64,000 bases of DNA from Chelydra serpentina. Its lineage: Eukaryota; Chordata; Testudines; Chelydridae. The notes below the pieces were generated by a model. The model was not told the DNA's origin and did no database searches. It saw only the letters and a program-made list of their open reading frames with translations. Positions 10,338 through 25,402 of this stretch are shown here, one piece after another (the stretch's first letter is position 1; each line of letters begins with the position of its first letter). The stretch is taken from the NCBI GenBank assembly GCA_037349315.1, contig JBAIAC010000024.1:33219501-33283500 (forward strand), read 5' to 3'. Position numbers and translations under genes: made by a program.

Positions 10338-12654
10338 AAAACTTCAGGCAACAAGGAATTTATTTAACCCATTAATATAAAAAATATCTTTTTTGCTATA
10401 TTGGGTCTCATTCCATGTAAATAATCACTGTAATATGAAATAACACCATCCTGAACTTTCCAGCCCTTATGCATTTCAGATTTCTACACACTCCATTAAT
10501 TCAGAATATAGATTAGGATGGCAAAAAGTTTAATGAAAAATCAAAATATTTTCTTTTAAAGCTAGAAATAGAAATCTTCATGCTTTGGCTTCTTATGCTT
10601 GCCAGGCTCACTTCAGTGGCAGTTGTGTTCTTTGATTCCGGTCTATGCAATAAGTGTGGGTGGATGTTTGATTTTTAAATATAACATTTAGTACAAGCTT
10701 TTCCCCCTGACACTTACTGATAATGCTTTTTAATAAGTTACCCTAAAATTTGGAACTCATTATTGACTTTGCTAATCTGATTAAGGTGTGTTAAAATGTT
10801 TTCAGAAAAACTAAAAGGTGCTATTACTAGATGCAGTATAAACTTGTTACCTGTGTATAGTTTAATTGCAACCCTGGCTATTGTTTACATTTACTAATTC
10901 TTTATCTTCGGCACAGATCATTAAATCTGTCATACATAAAAAGATGCTTCTCGTTTGGATATTAATTGCAACTGATATCCAACATTGTCATTGCTATGAA
11001 AACATAATGTGCTTTAGATGAGGCTACATTATAAAGTTCAGTTGATTTTGAAGATGTCAGTTTAACAAATCTTGGCCTCCTGCATAGGAAAAATGTGCCA
11101 TTGTTTTTTTCATTGACCTTGAACAATTAAATATAAACATTAAAACAATATATTCAGCGCATCTACATGGCATACAATGCCTTTTCATGAACAGAAAAAT
11201 CATGAGACTTAGCTCTGCAAATTCCAACTAATAAAAATGGTGATTTACCCTGCACATGCAACTTTCATGCAATATTTATAACAGCTGCATTGGATTATGA
11301 AAGCAGTTGCATCTTTGTGAGTTTCATTTCTCAGTTATAAATTTCCTTGGGCCCAGTGAAGAAAGAGAGCCTCTAGAAGGATGATGTTAATTCTTTCCCG
11401 TAGACATTCTGACAATAATGTAAAAGATGTTTGCACTATATAACTCATAATGATGGCCTATTAGCGCTTGCCATGCTACCATAAAAGTACTGTCTCACTC
11501 CAACACACTTAAGCTTTTAAACATATATCAGTTCTTTTAATTCAACTTGCACAGATTGTTACATCCATGTTTACCTCATCCTCATGCTAGCCATTAAAAT
11601 TTGCTAGTGTGTTTTTTGTAATAAATATTCATGTCACCTTCTTTTAGTTAACCTGGGCTTTTCATAAGGTACAAAATAAGAATAGTTACATGCTACCCCA
11701 ATGTCTACATTTAGAGGTTGGAATTTGAATTATTTTTATTAGACCTGCAGCATCAAACATCCACCGTACATGGCCTAATTAATAAATGCCACTAAAATGC
11801 ATTAAATACTCAGATTTCAGAATCTAAATTTTCATTTAAAAGTCAGATTTTTGCCTACAGTACTTGGTTGTAAAGATAACCTTCCAAATGAACTGTGCAT
11901 AAATTGATACCCTCTTGTCTTTCTGAGTCTGCTGATAGCTTGAAACATTAGTTCTGTGTACTACCCATCCTTTGGTTTGGGGTGAGGATGTTGAACCTAA
12001 TTCCAGTAATGACACTTTGGTGTTAGCATTAATAATTTAATTAATGGAAAATGGAAGGGGGTAGCAGCAAAGCCAATGAAGACCAGGTCTGGGAGTTACT
12101 TCAGGGAAGGAAAATATAGATGGAAAAGAGGAGTCAAAAAACAGAGAAGAGGAAGAAATAAGAGAAAGAAAGATGGGGAAAGAAGAGGAACAAAGTGGAG
12201 ATAGTAAGGATATTTAATCTAGGGGGATGGAGGAGATGTGGCTTGAGTAACAGGAATAGGATTAAAAGATACAATATTTTATGACTACAGGTTCTTTTTA
12301 CAGCCAGACAAATGCATTTTGGAAACATCTGGAAGACAATTCATATACATTTGCCATTTTAAAATTAGATGATATTTGTCAGAAAACTAGAAGCCACAAC
12401 AGAAAATGTCCCAGGAATTTCAGAAAGAAACTGTACTGTTCAATACAGTACATTAGCTAATCTTGCCTAATTACAATTACATAAAATGGACCAAACTTTA
12501 CAGTCTTCAGTCAGTCCTTAATTACTTTAATGGAAGCAGTTTTGCCTGTATAAGGACAGGGTAAGGACTGAAGGATTTGGGCCACTGCAGTTACAGAAAG
12601 TGCAGAGTGTGACTCTTCTGCCAGCCAGAATCCTGAATGTGGTTACTCAGTAAT

Positions 12655-12915
12655 GCATACTTATTTAGAAATACAGGAATTGCCACACTGGATCATGCCA
12701 GTGATTCATCTAAATCCATAATCCTGTCTCTGATAATGGTCAATTGCAGATGCTTCAGAGAAAGATGCAAAACACCATGTAGGAGATCTGCTTATGAGGA
12801 ACTTTCTTCCCAACTCTTATCAATTACTAGCTGTCTTATGCCCTGAAGTGCATGGCTTTAGTTACATTAGATAAGATAAAAACATTTTCAAGTCTGTCAG
12901 TATCATCTATATTAA
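12655..12915. mobile_element. CR1-associated repeat fragment
   Basis: Contains caggaattgccacactggat, then catgccagtgattcatctaa and cagatgcttcagagaaagat. The same type of sequence, with ...cgtactgggtcaaac, is at 42558-42760. It is common near CR1 3' ends in turtles. Diverged; strand not assigned. Confidence 0.5.
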
Positions 12916-15396
12916 TCTCTAATTCTTTTTTGAATACCACAAAGCTCTCCCATTAAGGATATATTATGGCAATGAGTTTTACGGGGTAATCATGCAGCGT
13001 ATAAAAAAAAATCCTTTTAACAGTTTTACATTTTGCCTTTCAATTTCATTGTGTCCCTTCTCCTTATATTATTCTTATTACGGACAAGTTAAGCTGATTT
13101 TGGAATTAGCACATATCATAGTTACAGGGCGAGCTGCGCATTACACAGGTTTTGCTATCTTCAACCTTTTTGGTTTGAACCACACAGTCCTACCACTCCA
13201 GGACTGGATCTCTGGGCTGCAGCCCCCATTTACCAACCCTGATGTACAACAGGACCAACTGTGTTTGGCACCTGTTAACACTTCTCCTCCAGAAGGAGCT
13301 GGTAACAGTGGCTGATTAAAGTGACTGAAAACCAGCTCCTTCAAAAAACACAGTAAAACACAAGTCAATAGCACTCAGAGAATAGGGTAAAAACAATAAA
13401 GGTTTGTATGCATATTTCCCCTCATCTAAATCTTAATCTTTCCTTGCAGGCTTTGTAAATTCCATTCAGCCCCGTTATCTCGTTATCTGCATCTCTGGGT
13501 TGAGAGAAGCAGACTTCCCCTCTGCATTCTTTTCCTCCTCATTGTTTCCCTTCAGGGCAGCTGCTGACAGCCCACTCAACCCTCTCTTCTTCTCTAGGCC
13601 AGCATATTTAAGATTTAGCATCTCCTATATTCCTTGGTTTGGCCTAGGAAAAGTAAACTTTGCCAGCGCAGTTGGAGCCAGGCCAGGAGTATTCCCCAAC
13701 TAATAGCTTCCCCATTGTTCCCCCACAAAGGCATTCTCTATAATAGTACTTCTGTTTGCCATTTCTTCATTTCTACCACTTGCTGCCTCCTTTGATTTAA
13801 CTTTATGCAGCCAGGCAAGATAATATCACACAGGCAAACTAAGGCGCGTGTGATATTTATAAAAAATAATGCACATAACTCCCTCAATCTGGATAGTAAA
13901 TAAGTTTTACTAAGTAGTGTGAGTACCTTTAGAACAAGGAAGAATGGCTTGTCTGGTGCAAGATAGGGAAACAGCAAGATGGAGCCAGCGAAAGTGAGAC
14001 TTAGCATAACCAGGACCCTTCTCCCTCCTCTGGAGCTCCACGGATGGAGTGCTTGCAAGACTCGGCCATTACATTTTAATTTTAGAAATGTATTCACCTA
14101 ACTCTACAAAACTCAACAATCTACCATGGAGAGTGTCAGCGAGGAAGCTCACAATGGGCCCAGCACATCTAAGACACTCCCTCTCTTCTAGTGACTTCCT
14201 CTAAGCACAACACAATAAAGAGACTCTGTTCTTGGCCTTGCTTTGTTGTGCCTGTTAGAGGTGAACAGGGGTTACTGCAGTAACTCTCATACCTTTGTTG
14301 GGGTGGGGGCAGTCAGGATTAGGATCCATATAGGGAAGCTTGGGAGATAGAGGCATACTCATTTCCCTAGACTCCCCCTTCATTCAAGCAACTCCAAGAC
14401 AGCTGCTCACGGAGAAGATCTGGGATTTCTTTAATCCCCCTTCCCCAGTGCACCAAGCCAACAGGATTTGTTGGTCCAGTGTGTAGCCAATTTACATAAT
14501 GTAGGTGGTTACCACACTTTTTCCCTTCAGATAAACCAGGGCTAGGATCTAGCCTTTAAAAGACTGGGATTTTAAGAATTACCATTTTAAAGTTTCATGG
14601 TATCTGTGTTTGATGATTCGCTCTCTTGCCTTTGCTTCCAACATTTCATAAGAAAAGCAAAGGGGTTCACCTTAAATCATTGCAAATTGATGTCTTCAGA
14701 GTCTCTTTCCAGTATCCAAGTTCTGCTTTTCAGATTACTATTCCTCTGTTCAATGTGATATACAAAAAAGTAATCTCTTTTCCTCCTCCCACCTCTGGGA
14801 TGTCCAAAATTACCTTAATAAAACTGAATCTGCCTAAATTTCATAGTACCTAATTACAGAGTTGCAATTAATCACTACAGCAAAAGAGATATCATTTGTG
14901 AATTCCACAGCTAATCTTATTGTATCCTCTTATCCTAGCAAGGGGCTTTTTAGTTTATGCACTTGTCCCATTTCAAACTTAATTAAAACTAACAATTTAT
15001 TTAAAGCCTGTCAAATTAGGGGGAAATTTCCCAGGGTGGGAGACAAATAACCCTCTCCTTATAGTCTGAGTAAAATATTTCCTCATTTCTCAGGAAATTT
15101 GACATAGAGAATTCAGTCAACATCTTCCACCAGCCACAGCTGTCAAAAGAGACAGCAAAGGGGGAGATTAACCGAATGCAGGAGTGATGGTACTCATAGT
15201 TATACATATAGTTATTTATGAATGTTGGGTAAAATTTTCTAAAGTGCCTAAGGCCTAGCTCCTAAAAAGGCAGTTAGGTGCCTAAAACCCAGGGAAATCA
15301 ATAGGAGTTAGGTGACAAAATACTTTTCTGCATGCAGAAAATTGCAGCCTCAAATTTAGAAGGAGGTTTTGAAAATGTGCACTTTATATTTGAAGA

Positions 15397-15670
15397 CTTA
15401 TATCCCCCTCTCAGCCTTCTCTTCTTTAGACTAAACAGGCCTTATTCTTTCAATCTTTCCTCATAGGTCATGTTTCCTAGAATTCTTATCATATTTGCTG
15501 CTCTCCTCTGAACTCTCTCCAATTTGTTCACATCCAGTATGGTGCCCAAAACTGGATACAATACTCCAAATGGGGCCTCACCAGCACAGAGGAGAGCAGA
15601 ACAATTACCTCAGTTGTCTTACATCTGACAGTCCTGTTAATACAACCTCCTGTATAACATGGCTAGTCTC
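15397..15670 (-). mobile_element. CR1 LINE ORF2 C-terminal fragment
   Basis: On the minus strand this reads the end of CR1 ORF2, parallel to the 'CVQFW...LEQVQRRATRMI' region of the larger copy at 36700-36800: a Tyr-Cys-Ile-Gln-Phe-Trp-like stretch, then RVQRRAANMI-like and LRELGLF-like segments with stops. Truncated at both ends. Confidence 0.7.
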
Positions 15671-18600
15671 AATTTTTTTTAAATCGTCTTTCTTACTCAC
15701 ACAAAGACAATACCATTTAAAGATCATGCCCATATAAACTTGCATTAAAACAATAGAGGCTTGCCTGAGTAAGGAATGAATAAAAACTGAAGAGCATCAG
15801 GATTTAGCCATATAATTCTTATTCTCTTATTTACTCAATAAAAACCAAGAAAACACCAGATTCTAGCTTTGTTCTCAGTCTTAAAAGAAATAAAGCCCCA
15901 ACATGTAGGTAAAGCTGTAAGCAGGGTGTCGCGACTTGAGCAGGTGGTGTTCAGATCAGTCACTTTTAAGTGCCACTATGTGGAGCCTAATGGAGTGAGA
16001 TTCTCTCCTTTTTCCAATCATACCAACTGTCGTTGGACAGAATCAAGTCACTTTGGATTAGGGCCATGCTTTTTGTCATGGCTGAGTTGAGACATCAAAG
16101 CTCTGAGTCCCATTCTATCATTAGAAGAAACAACAGCAGCTTCTAAGACGTTGCCAGAACTAGACAGCGACCCTACTGGTGTTCAGAAAGAAACCCTGCA
16201 TGCATGTAGCTTATTTAGAGACTTTATAACAATACTCAGCTCCAGTACAAAGCCTCAACTCACAATCCAGTGGAGCATTAAAAAAATACAGTTTTCTAAA
16301 TTCATAAAAGATTATGACAGAAAACAGGACTTCTGAATAAGCTTCGTTCAAGCACATCCCCATCTTCTATCCTCTAATTTTATTTAATCTTGTAACTCCG
16401 TCTAGTTTGCCCTGTCTCCTGAACAACTAATTTAATTTTTGGGAGGTGCCAGAAATAAAGTCTGTTTCACTGCCATGTTTCATCTTATAACTAACCATTT
16501 TGATATAGGTCATCTTGAAAAACATTATTTTGATCCCCTCCCTTCCCTACGTTTTCAAACAGCTTTTTTGTAGGGTTTCATAAATATGTGATAAATCCTT
16601 TGTTTACCATCTTTCCCCATTACAATTTGAACAATTTAAACTAGAGAAAAAATTACTACATCATTTTTTACTTGCGCACAATATTGCAGCTCCACAATAG
16701 AACACTGTTAACAGTTAAAAAACACATCAGACTATGCTTCACATTTTAACGTATCTGATCTAATAGCTGCCAATATTAACACAGGTCAGTATCCAAACTC
16801 AAGAATACATTTATCAAAGTGATGCATGGGAGCTCCACTTTGAATTCCTTATTAGCAGGATTTATGCACAAAACTCCTACACATTGCTTTGAAAATGTAC
16901 CATTTAAAGACTGGAAATTAGCCAACTTGAAGACAAGGTCAAAAATCAGCATGAACGTTTTGACTGACCAAATACACAGAAGTCTAAAATATAGATTAGT
17001 GTTGAGAGTTGAAGCAATGATAAGAGGACTGTCAGTACTAAAAACAGGGGTAGCTCAAAATGTTTTAAGTTGTCTTTATTTAGTAGCCTTTGCAATTATT
17101 CCATTTTTCAGCTCATGTAAAGGCTTTATTGTTTTGGGTTTTTTTCTTCCCCACCATGAAGAAAAAGACAATTCAATTTATTTTGATGACAGAGCCTTGC
17201 TTCTACATAGAGAGTGGAACCATGCTGCATTTCGTTAGCCCAGATTTGGCTTTCTTAATTTAAAAATGTGAAAAACCCCAAACATACCAATGTTTATAAA
17301 ACACACTAATTTTAAAATGCACAGTATTCCCTTAATCTTAAATAGAGGTTTTTTAATTTCTATAGCCATCTTCCATGCATTGGGAAAGGCTTCTTTTTGT
17401 TTGACTGTGATAGATCAGGTAGGACTGGTAACTACCATTTACAGCTATTGATTTCACTCAACATTAAAGGACCAAAATTCAACCATTATTCTCATCAGTT
17501 GTCACAACAAAGGTTAATAATAGTTGAATTTTGGACTGTAAGAGTGAAGCAAAGATTGACAGCTGAAATTAGCAAACTGTTTCATTCAGAGACTAAGTCA
17601 ATACTCAGGTCTAAATATTCCAAGTTCAAAAATTGAAATAGTGCATTAAAATGTTTATAAACTATCAGGTGTGAGTGGAAAGAATTATTCATCGACAATA
17701 TCAGAACATTTAAGGTGATGGCTAATAAAAAAGACATTTCTCCCCTCACAGAACAACATATTTTATCTTGGTTGTTTCTATATGACCAAAATAATGCTTC
17801 TCATATCACTGTAAAAAAGTGGTATACAGCATGATTAAACAATATTTCAACTCTTTAGTTCATGCAGAGGTTACCTGCTAGAGGGCATAAAGGTTTGATT
17901 AGGTTTATGTCGTACATGAGAAATTTTAAAGGAAAGAACAGAACACTCCTTTAAATATATGAGCACTGTAGCTACAAATAGCTTTTTCTTGTAGTCAGGT
18001 AGGCAATTTCTTAGTCCCTTTACTATAAATAAATAGGTAGAATATAACAGGTACTTCAGGAAATCATAAATCTTTCATGCTCCAGTGGCAAATTACATAG
18101 TTTAAAGTCTATGTATTGACTAGAATTTCCCACCGCTTTTAAAAATAGTCATAATTTGCATCTTTATTCAGTTTGGATACTCGATAAATGGTTTGTTTTC
18201 AAATTAATTTCACTAACCATAGCATGAGTTAAGGAAAAATGCAAAGATAAAGCTGGAGCGTATTCTAGAAAATTCAGACATAGGTAGTGAAGAGACTAGT
18301 GAGTACACTGTTAATTCATACTTACAGTACCCAGTGCTGGCATACAAATAAAATCTGTAGTAAGTAACTGATATTAAGATAATGTGTACTGAGTGTAACC
18401 TTTGTTAGATAAATTCTACCATGTGTCAGGATGAAATATTTTAAATTGTTGAACTTTTCCTACCCTCCTGCTTGTTGTTGATCACATCCTTTCTACGAAA
18501 TCTTGTCTATACGGGACCATAGGTATTAACAATTCCAATGCTTTACACAAAGCTAGGAGCAAGGCATGTGTAATTAGTATGTTGTGATCATTAAAAACCA

Positions 18601-21600
18601 TTGCAATTATGTAGTCTACTGAAATGTCTCCTGAGTTTTCTACATTTCATTATTATTACGACTTTCAGAGTATTAGAGGGTGACTACAAGAGTAAGAACA
18701 AATTGTCAGAAGCTTTTAAGAAAGCTGTGCTTTCCCTTCTACTTTGTGAAGCACTCACTTCCTGTACCCTCTGTGATGGTTCCTAAGACAACAAAATTCT
18801 CATTAAAATAAACCCCAAACCCTTCTCATGTCCTTTCCAAGCGGGCTAGTATGACTGATATTTTGGCCAGACTGACCTTCACTATATCTTCTATGATTCA
18901 TATCGGCAATTCCCGCTGAAGTGTCTGTAATCATGATACAAATAAAAAGGAAAATAAAGGGATCTCTATTACCAGCATTCTTTCACATATGCATGAACTT
19001 GAAGACAGGGTCACAATTAAGGTTTCTAAGAAAATCCATTCACAGGGAATGTTTTCCATAGACAAACAAAATGTTACCACACAAACAACAGGTAAATGCC
19101 CTATTACCAAATAGAACATGATTTTAAAATTCTCAACATACTGGTAATACTGTTAACATCAGTATGCTATCTATACTCCACTTCTATGTTCTGTTTTGTG
19201 TTTTGAGTAATTCAATTAAAAATCCTACAAACCAATAACAATGGCAATGTTGTCAAACTTCAATTTAAAATGACAAAATAATGCTTTGATAATGAATTTA
19301 TTAAGCTTCACATTTATTAATCTTCTAATGTGTGTGAAAATCACAATTTTAAGGCAAATTAACAACTAACTGCCTTACCTCGTTATTAAGTATTGTTTCA
19401 TCCTATATGATATGAAATGTATACTTTATGAGCACTCTGTTTCATACAAATGATATTTCTATTCAGGGGAGGGAGGGAAATGAAATGCTTTAAAAACAAC
19501 ATCTCAAGAGTCCTGAATCCTACAAGAATAATTGTAGCACTATAATAATCCAAGCACTACAGTTTGGTGGTCAAGGTCTGTCTAGTAGTGAAAATACAGT
19601 GAGTTTGCTTGATCTCATTGGATTTTCAGTGAAATATATCAGGAATCAGTTGTTATGGGTATTATTTTAAGAGCAGCTTAAAAGCAGGATTCAAAAGAGG
19701 AGGGAAGGGAATCATACTGAGAACAGACATTAAAGGAACACAAGGAGGAGGAGAAACTAGCAAAGAGAAAACAAACAGGTGAAGAGAAAAGATAAAGTAA
19801 TAGCGGAAAATGGAATATGTCTGGTAAGAATCCACAAGCAGATCAAGACACTGGATTAAATGGACCACTGGTGTATTGTAGCTACTGTAGTAATTCCTGT
19901 GTTCCTAGAAAGAAAGAGAGATCAGAGAAAGCAACAGAAAAAAAAATCAGAGTTAATGGAAATTGAAGCATAGCAGGGAAGAAAGACCAAGATGACATAG
20001 ATGCACAAAGCACAGAAAGTAGAAGAGGCAAAGTAGTAAAAATAGAAACTGAGAAAACAGAGTAAGAGAAGTAGATAAGGAAATAATGGAATAGGAGAAA
20101 AAGTAAGATACATACAGAATATAAGAAGAAAATGAAGATCAAGAATGAGGTTTTCTAAGGTGCACAGGAGATTTTTTTGCATGCCCAATTTACATTGATA
20201 CACATAAAATTAATGGGAATTGGGTGTCCAAATCCCCTAGACAGCTCTGAAAATCTCAGCCCACATTGTGCCTCCACAAGGGGGTGGAAAGGAATGCAAC
20301 TTGCTCTAAATTACACCGTTTCAGAGCACATACACTTGTAAACACTAAGGTCAAAGCAGAAAAGCAGCCCAGGGCTGGCTGGACTCACCCAGATGTGATC
20401 CTGCAATGCTGCAATGCTTCATAGGTTTTACAGGGAAGAAGGTGTGGGGGTGGAGTGGAATTCTATTAGAGAAGTGGCAAAAGGAGCACAGAAGTTGGTG
20501 GGAACTGTCAGAAAAGGAGGAATGTTGGGAGAGGTCAGATAAGAGAGAGTGGAATGGTTTGTTTAGCAAAACAAACTGATTTTTTGGCTTTAATGAAAAT
20601 GGTAGCATTGCAAAAAACCTGTTATTTCAGAAATTGGATTTTGTACCAGTTGCCCTATTGTTTCGACAGCCTTTGGCATTAGTCTATACGGAGTCTAACA
20701 CTGTTGTCTTGATGAAGATGAATGTCTTCTGAATGGCTGTGCTGGCTTACCAGGAGATTTATTTTGCTTTATTTGACCAAGTAAACTGAGTAGCAATACA
20801 ACAGCTGCTTTACAGGGGGAAGTAAAGCCATGAGTCAGCATTCAGCAGCTGCAATCTACATGATTGTGCCAAAAGCAAATTGCACATGCATGGTTGCTGC
20901 TCCTCTCATGCAATAGAACTGACATGATCTTTCTAGAGTACCTACTTGTTGGCTAGTCATTTTAGGTGTTGCCTACACTTTGGAGCAGTCACATAGAAAG
21001 GCATGTGGCATAAATACAGCACTATGATCATCACTGGTAAACGCAGTGATGAACACAGATTCCTATTGCACAGAGTAACAAAATGTAATGGAGATTCTCA
21101 GACAGTACCTGAAATGGGGGAACTTGCAGAATAAACGTTCACTTTTCATTGCTAAGACACTTCAGTTGAGAATACTAGTGTTTTAGAAGGAACCACCGGT
21201 TCTAATCCTTTATACAGTGCCTAATAGTTAAGAAATTACTTCTCTCTAAGTACTTATACAATCTCCATTGCTACAGTGCTTGGGTACCTCCCAAGACCAT
21301 ATAGTGGAAAACAACAATATCTCTCTCTCTCCTCCTTCCTTCTGTAAGAGAAACAACTTTGATGAGTTTACTTTATAGGTCTGTGTGAGAGAGGTGTCTT
21401 GAACATGATGTGGTTAGCAGCTATTCTCCTCATGTATTCTAAGTACTGACCACAAAACACAACTGCATTGAGTATACAAATTCTTTGCTGGTGTAAACTG
21501 GCACTACTTCACTGACTTGGGTAGAGGTGCACTGATTTTCCCCAGGAGAATATTTGGCCTAGTGTGTGTCTTCCTTTAATTAACTGATTAAAGAAAATCA

Positions 21601-23516
21601 AATGGGGTAAGGGAGAAAGGGAGCACACAAAACCCTGCCTGTCTCCTCCCCAACACTAAACAAGGATAAAATGGGTAATACAAGCAAAAAATGAGACACA
21701 GAACTTCTGAAACAATAAGAGAAAATACTCCCACTACTGCTGTGGTGCACTTCTATTGTTTGCTGCATAATTTGTTGCAGTAACTGATACAAAAGTGAAG
21801 AGATAGAACTAATGCTGCATGGAGGACTGAATGAACTATGCTAAACCAAAATATCATTGTAGGGTGAAAGAGTGCTACACAAACAGACATATACATTTTG
21901 TTTGGGGGATCATCTATTTAACATAGTCACATCTCCTTGCTGGCATAGCAGCAGTAAATTATTTTGCGATGCTGTGCACCTCAATTAAGAAGCAGACTCA
22001 TCATTTCTATTTCCAAGGGAGGGTGGTGTAAATGTAAGCGTCACATAGCTACTTTTCATCTCTGTAAAGTAACCAGTGGCTTTCTTTTTGAAGATTTCTG
22101 CACTTTTTTAAGGCAATGCAAGCTTTAAGCCGCTCAACTGCCCTCCTAATTGTAGGAAATATACCATAAACACAGCCAAATGGAGTTTAAGTAAAATGAA
22201 AATAAATATAAGAAAAGTTTTACAAAAGCAAGCTTCTTTTAGATATGAACTGGATAGTTAAATGATCATTTAAATGGTTGTGACCTGGATTTTGGTGCTC
22301 AAGGTACATTTATGCCAAAGGAAATTAACTCCCTTCCCCCCAAAATAAAACCCCATAGCTGAATTTGTAAGATATGCATGTCATATATGGGCAGATAGTA
22401 AGTATTAGTTGCTAGGAAATATTCATAAACAAGAATGTCATTAATTTTAAAATGTCTGTTTATAGCACACTGTTTTTGCTCCTGCATAGAATAAATGAAT
22501 CGTCTCTTTAAAAATAAAATTTAGAAGCATACTGTATACTCACAGAGGTTGACCAAATGTATCTGTTTTCTCTGAACTCTTGAAAAAGCACACTTAGATC
22601 TCCTCACCATAATGACTACCTCTTCCTGAATTACCAGGAAAATATTTATGTTTCTTTTTGTCTCCTAGTCCTTCCATATGTCTAGTATGTACATTGCAAA
22701 AACTCTTGCCTAGAAATTTAGTGAAGCAAACTCTTCTGCTCTTTTTCCCTCCTCATTAGGCTAGTGAGAAACATCAATACTTTTGAAGACCTTGGATGTG
22801 AATTGTCACAGACCATCTTGTTGTTAAGTTTCTTAGTAGATGTGACATTAAACATGTTGGATCTGAGGTTCCATCTGAACAACAAAAAAAACCTTCTAAG
22901 GGAGAGAACATCAAACCTAGCTTATCAGATCAATCACCTAATGTAACAGTTTGCTTCTCTGTCTGAGAATAACTGAAGATAATGCAAGACTTTTCTGGAA
23001 TAAACATGTAGCGCTTAAAGCCGTGAAATATATGGTTTTTCAATCACAATAATGGTAGCACACCTGTAATATTCTTTTCAGGAAGTTGATTTTACAAAGA
23101 ATCTGAAAGAATTTTGGCATGGGTCCCAACATAAAGACTTTTTTTTTTCTCTGAAGAGAAAAAGTCTGTAATGAAATCTTATCAGCAATCACTGATAATA
23201 TGGGAAAAACAATGTCTAACTTTAACAAGGTCTTCTGGATTGAAATGTGAGCACTATCACTTTCAGTGCTCAGGTGGGTTTATCATTTGTATTAACTGTT
23301 GTCAAACTATAATTACTACAGCACTAACCTAGGATGAATGATGAACATGGGAAAAATACTGTAGGTTTAAAAATGACACGCTGTGTACCAGGTGGTCTAT
23401 ATATTTACTATTATATAAACATTGAGAGGCTCCATTGCTACTGTTCTGAGGATGTAGGCACAGTAGCACTACATAATTAATGATGAAGTTTCTGTTGATA
23501 TTCTTACCAGTATCAA

Positions 23517-24298
23517 TAGGGCCTTATCAAATTCAGAGCCATGAAAAACGCATCACAGACTGTGATATCTGGTCTCATTCTGTGAAATAAGACCTTTTCT
23601 GTGCTTTTATCCTATGCTCTACAGATTTAACGGGGGAGACCAGCGTTTCTCAAATTAGGGGTCTTGACCCAAAAGGGAGTTGCAGGGGATTGCACAGTTA
23701 TTTTAGGGGGCGCGCGGTATTGCCACCCTTACTTTTGCACTGCCTTCAGAGCTGTGGGTGGCCGGAGAGCAGCAGCTGTTGGCCGGATGCCCAGCTCTGA
23801 AGGCGGCGTCCTGCCAGAAGCAGAGCAGAAGTAAGGGCGGCACTTCCATACCATGCCACCCTGACTTCTGTGCTGCTGCCTTCAGAGCTGAGTGGTTGGA
23901 GAGTGGTGGCAGGTGACCGAGGGCCCAGCTTGTCGGGCAGCAGTGCAGAATTGAGGGTGGCAATACCATACCATGCCATCCTTACTTCTGCACGGCTGCT
24001 GGTGGCGGCGCTGCCTTCAGAGCTGGGCTCCTGGCCAGCAGCCACCGCTCTCCAGCTGCCCGGTTCTGAAGGCAGCGCCTCTGCCAGCAGCAGCACAAAA
24101 GTAAGGGTAGCAGTACTGCAAATCCCCCCCTACAATAACTTTGTGACCACCCCACAATTCCATTTTGGGTCAGGACCCCTACAATTACAACACTGTGACA
24201 TTTCAGATTTAAATAGCTGAAATCATGAAATTTACGATTTTTAAAATCCTATGACCATGAAATTGACCAAAATGGACTGTGAATTTGGTAGGGCCTTA
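23517..24298. mobile_element. hAT-like non-autonomous element with internal repeat units
   Basis: Termini tagggccttatcaaattc and, reverse-complemented, taaggccctaccaaattc. Flanks agtatcaa (23509-23516) and agtataaa (24299-24306) are 8-bp near-duplicates, one mismatch. Inside, a second pair of inverted sequences begins cagcgtttctcaaa (about 23642) and ends ttacaacactg (about 24197), enclosing several direct and inverted units of roughly 100 bp that carry ccttcagagctg and cagaagtaagg. The inner pair may itself be an older insertion. No transposase. Confidence 0.7.
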
Positions 24299-25390
24299 AG
24301 TATAAACAGACTCCGATATATTTGTAAATTTTTATAAAATAAATACAAACTAAAACTTTATTACCATTAACCAGTGTTAATAAATGAAATTGAAATTTCA
24401 TACATGCTTTAAGTAAAATATTGGCAGCAATACTGATGCCTCTTAAAACTACCCTCTGGCAAACTACACTATTTCGGTGTCAGAATGTCTTCATTAATGG
24501 CTTGGAATTAACATCACATAAAAAGCTGAGTGTCATAATGCAGTATAAACAAATGGCCATTTTTAGGCCAAACTCTCCTCCATATTCTCTGAATAAACCT
24601 GGAAATAATTCTTAAAATTTACTGAGGTGTAAAACAATAGCGGTGGCAGAGGGTGGGCAATAAATAGGGCAGAGACAAATGGAACCTGTTCCCAGATTTC
24701 TAGACATGGCCCAATTCCCATAAATTGTACAGACTGAAATGAGGAGCAAATGTAGACAGTATGATTAACATTTAAGAAGAAAAACACACCAACCTTTATC
24801 ACATTAAAGACAGCTAAAATACATATATACTTTCCTAGCATTATCTTTCCATGCAAGCAAGCAATTGCTGTAGTTATCCCAAGGATATTATGCAATCATG
24901 AATGAGAAGGGAGGAAGCCCATAGGGGACAATCTCTCTGTTAAGATGTGGCCCATGCTATGAAGAAAATTTGAGGACTCCTGATCGATGGAATGAACAGG
25001 ATAGCTTTACTGTCTCAAGCCCCACTTCGTTGTTTTCCCTGAGAGCATCCCAGCTCCTTTTTAATATTCAGAGTCTCACTTGGCTCAACTGCATCCACTT
25101 ATTTCCCACCTCAGGGTGCCTCTGAAAACACCTATTGGGATTTAACTGAGAATACTACATGGCACTGTGTGACTTAAGATGGTGTACCCCACGGAGTACC
25201 TCATGGGAAGGTTACATTTGGATAAGGGACCCCTTTGGTGGATCACTGAAAGACCTGTGAATCTTATCACAATAGTATACCCCCTTATTCAGTCCTTATT
25301 TGAGCAAACCTCATCGGAAGTCAATACAAATTTGCCTGCTCTGGGTCCAAAACATTGAGGAAGAACTTCAAAATTTTGCTTTGTGTTTTT

Positions 25391-25402
25391 ATATATATAT
25401 AT
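25391..25402. repeat. (AT)n microsatellite
   Basis: Short run of alternating A and T within AT-rich intron; a second AT-rich run lies at about 25549-25571. Confidence 0.85.

Noticed and set aside
13738..14097. Open frame of 119 codons on the minus strand, and LTR-like hints at 13090-14300
   Set aside because: No protein motif is seen. An AATAAA-type signal near 14213 suggested an LTR, but no ends or target duplication could be found.
16819..17238. Open frame of 139 codons on the plus strand
   Set aside because: AT-rich intron sequence, no recognised domain, no splice or promoter context; length is within chance for 64 kb.
18841..18900. Possible CR1 tail (ttctatgattcata)
   Set aside because: Only a few bases match the end of CR1; too short to support.
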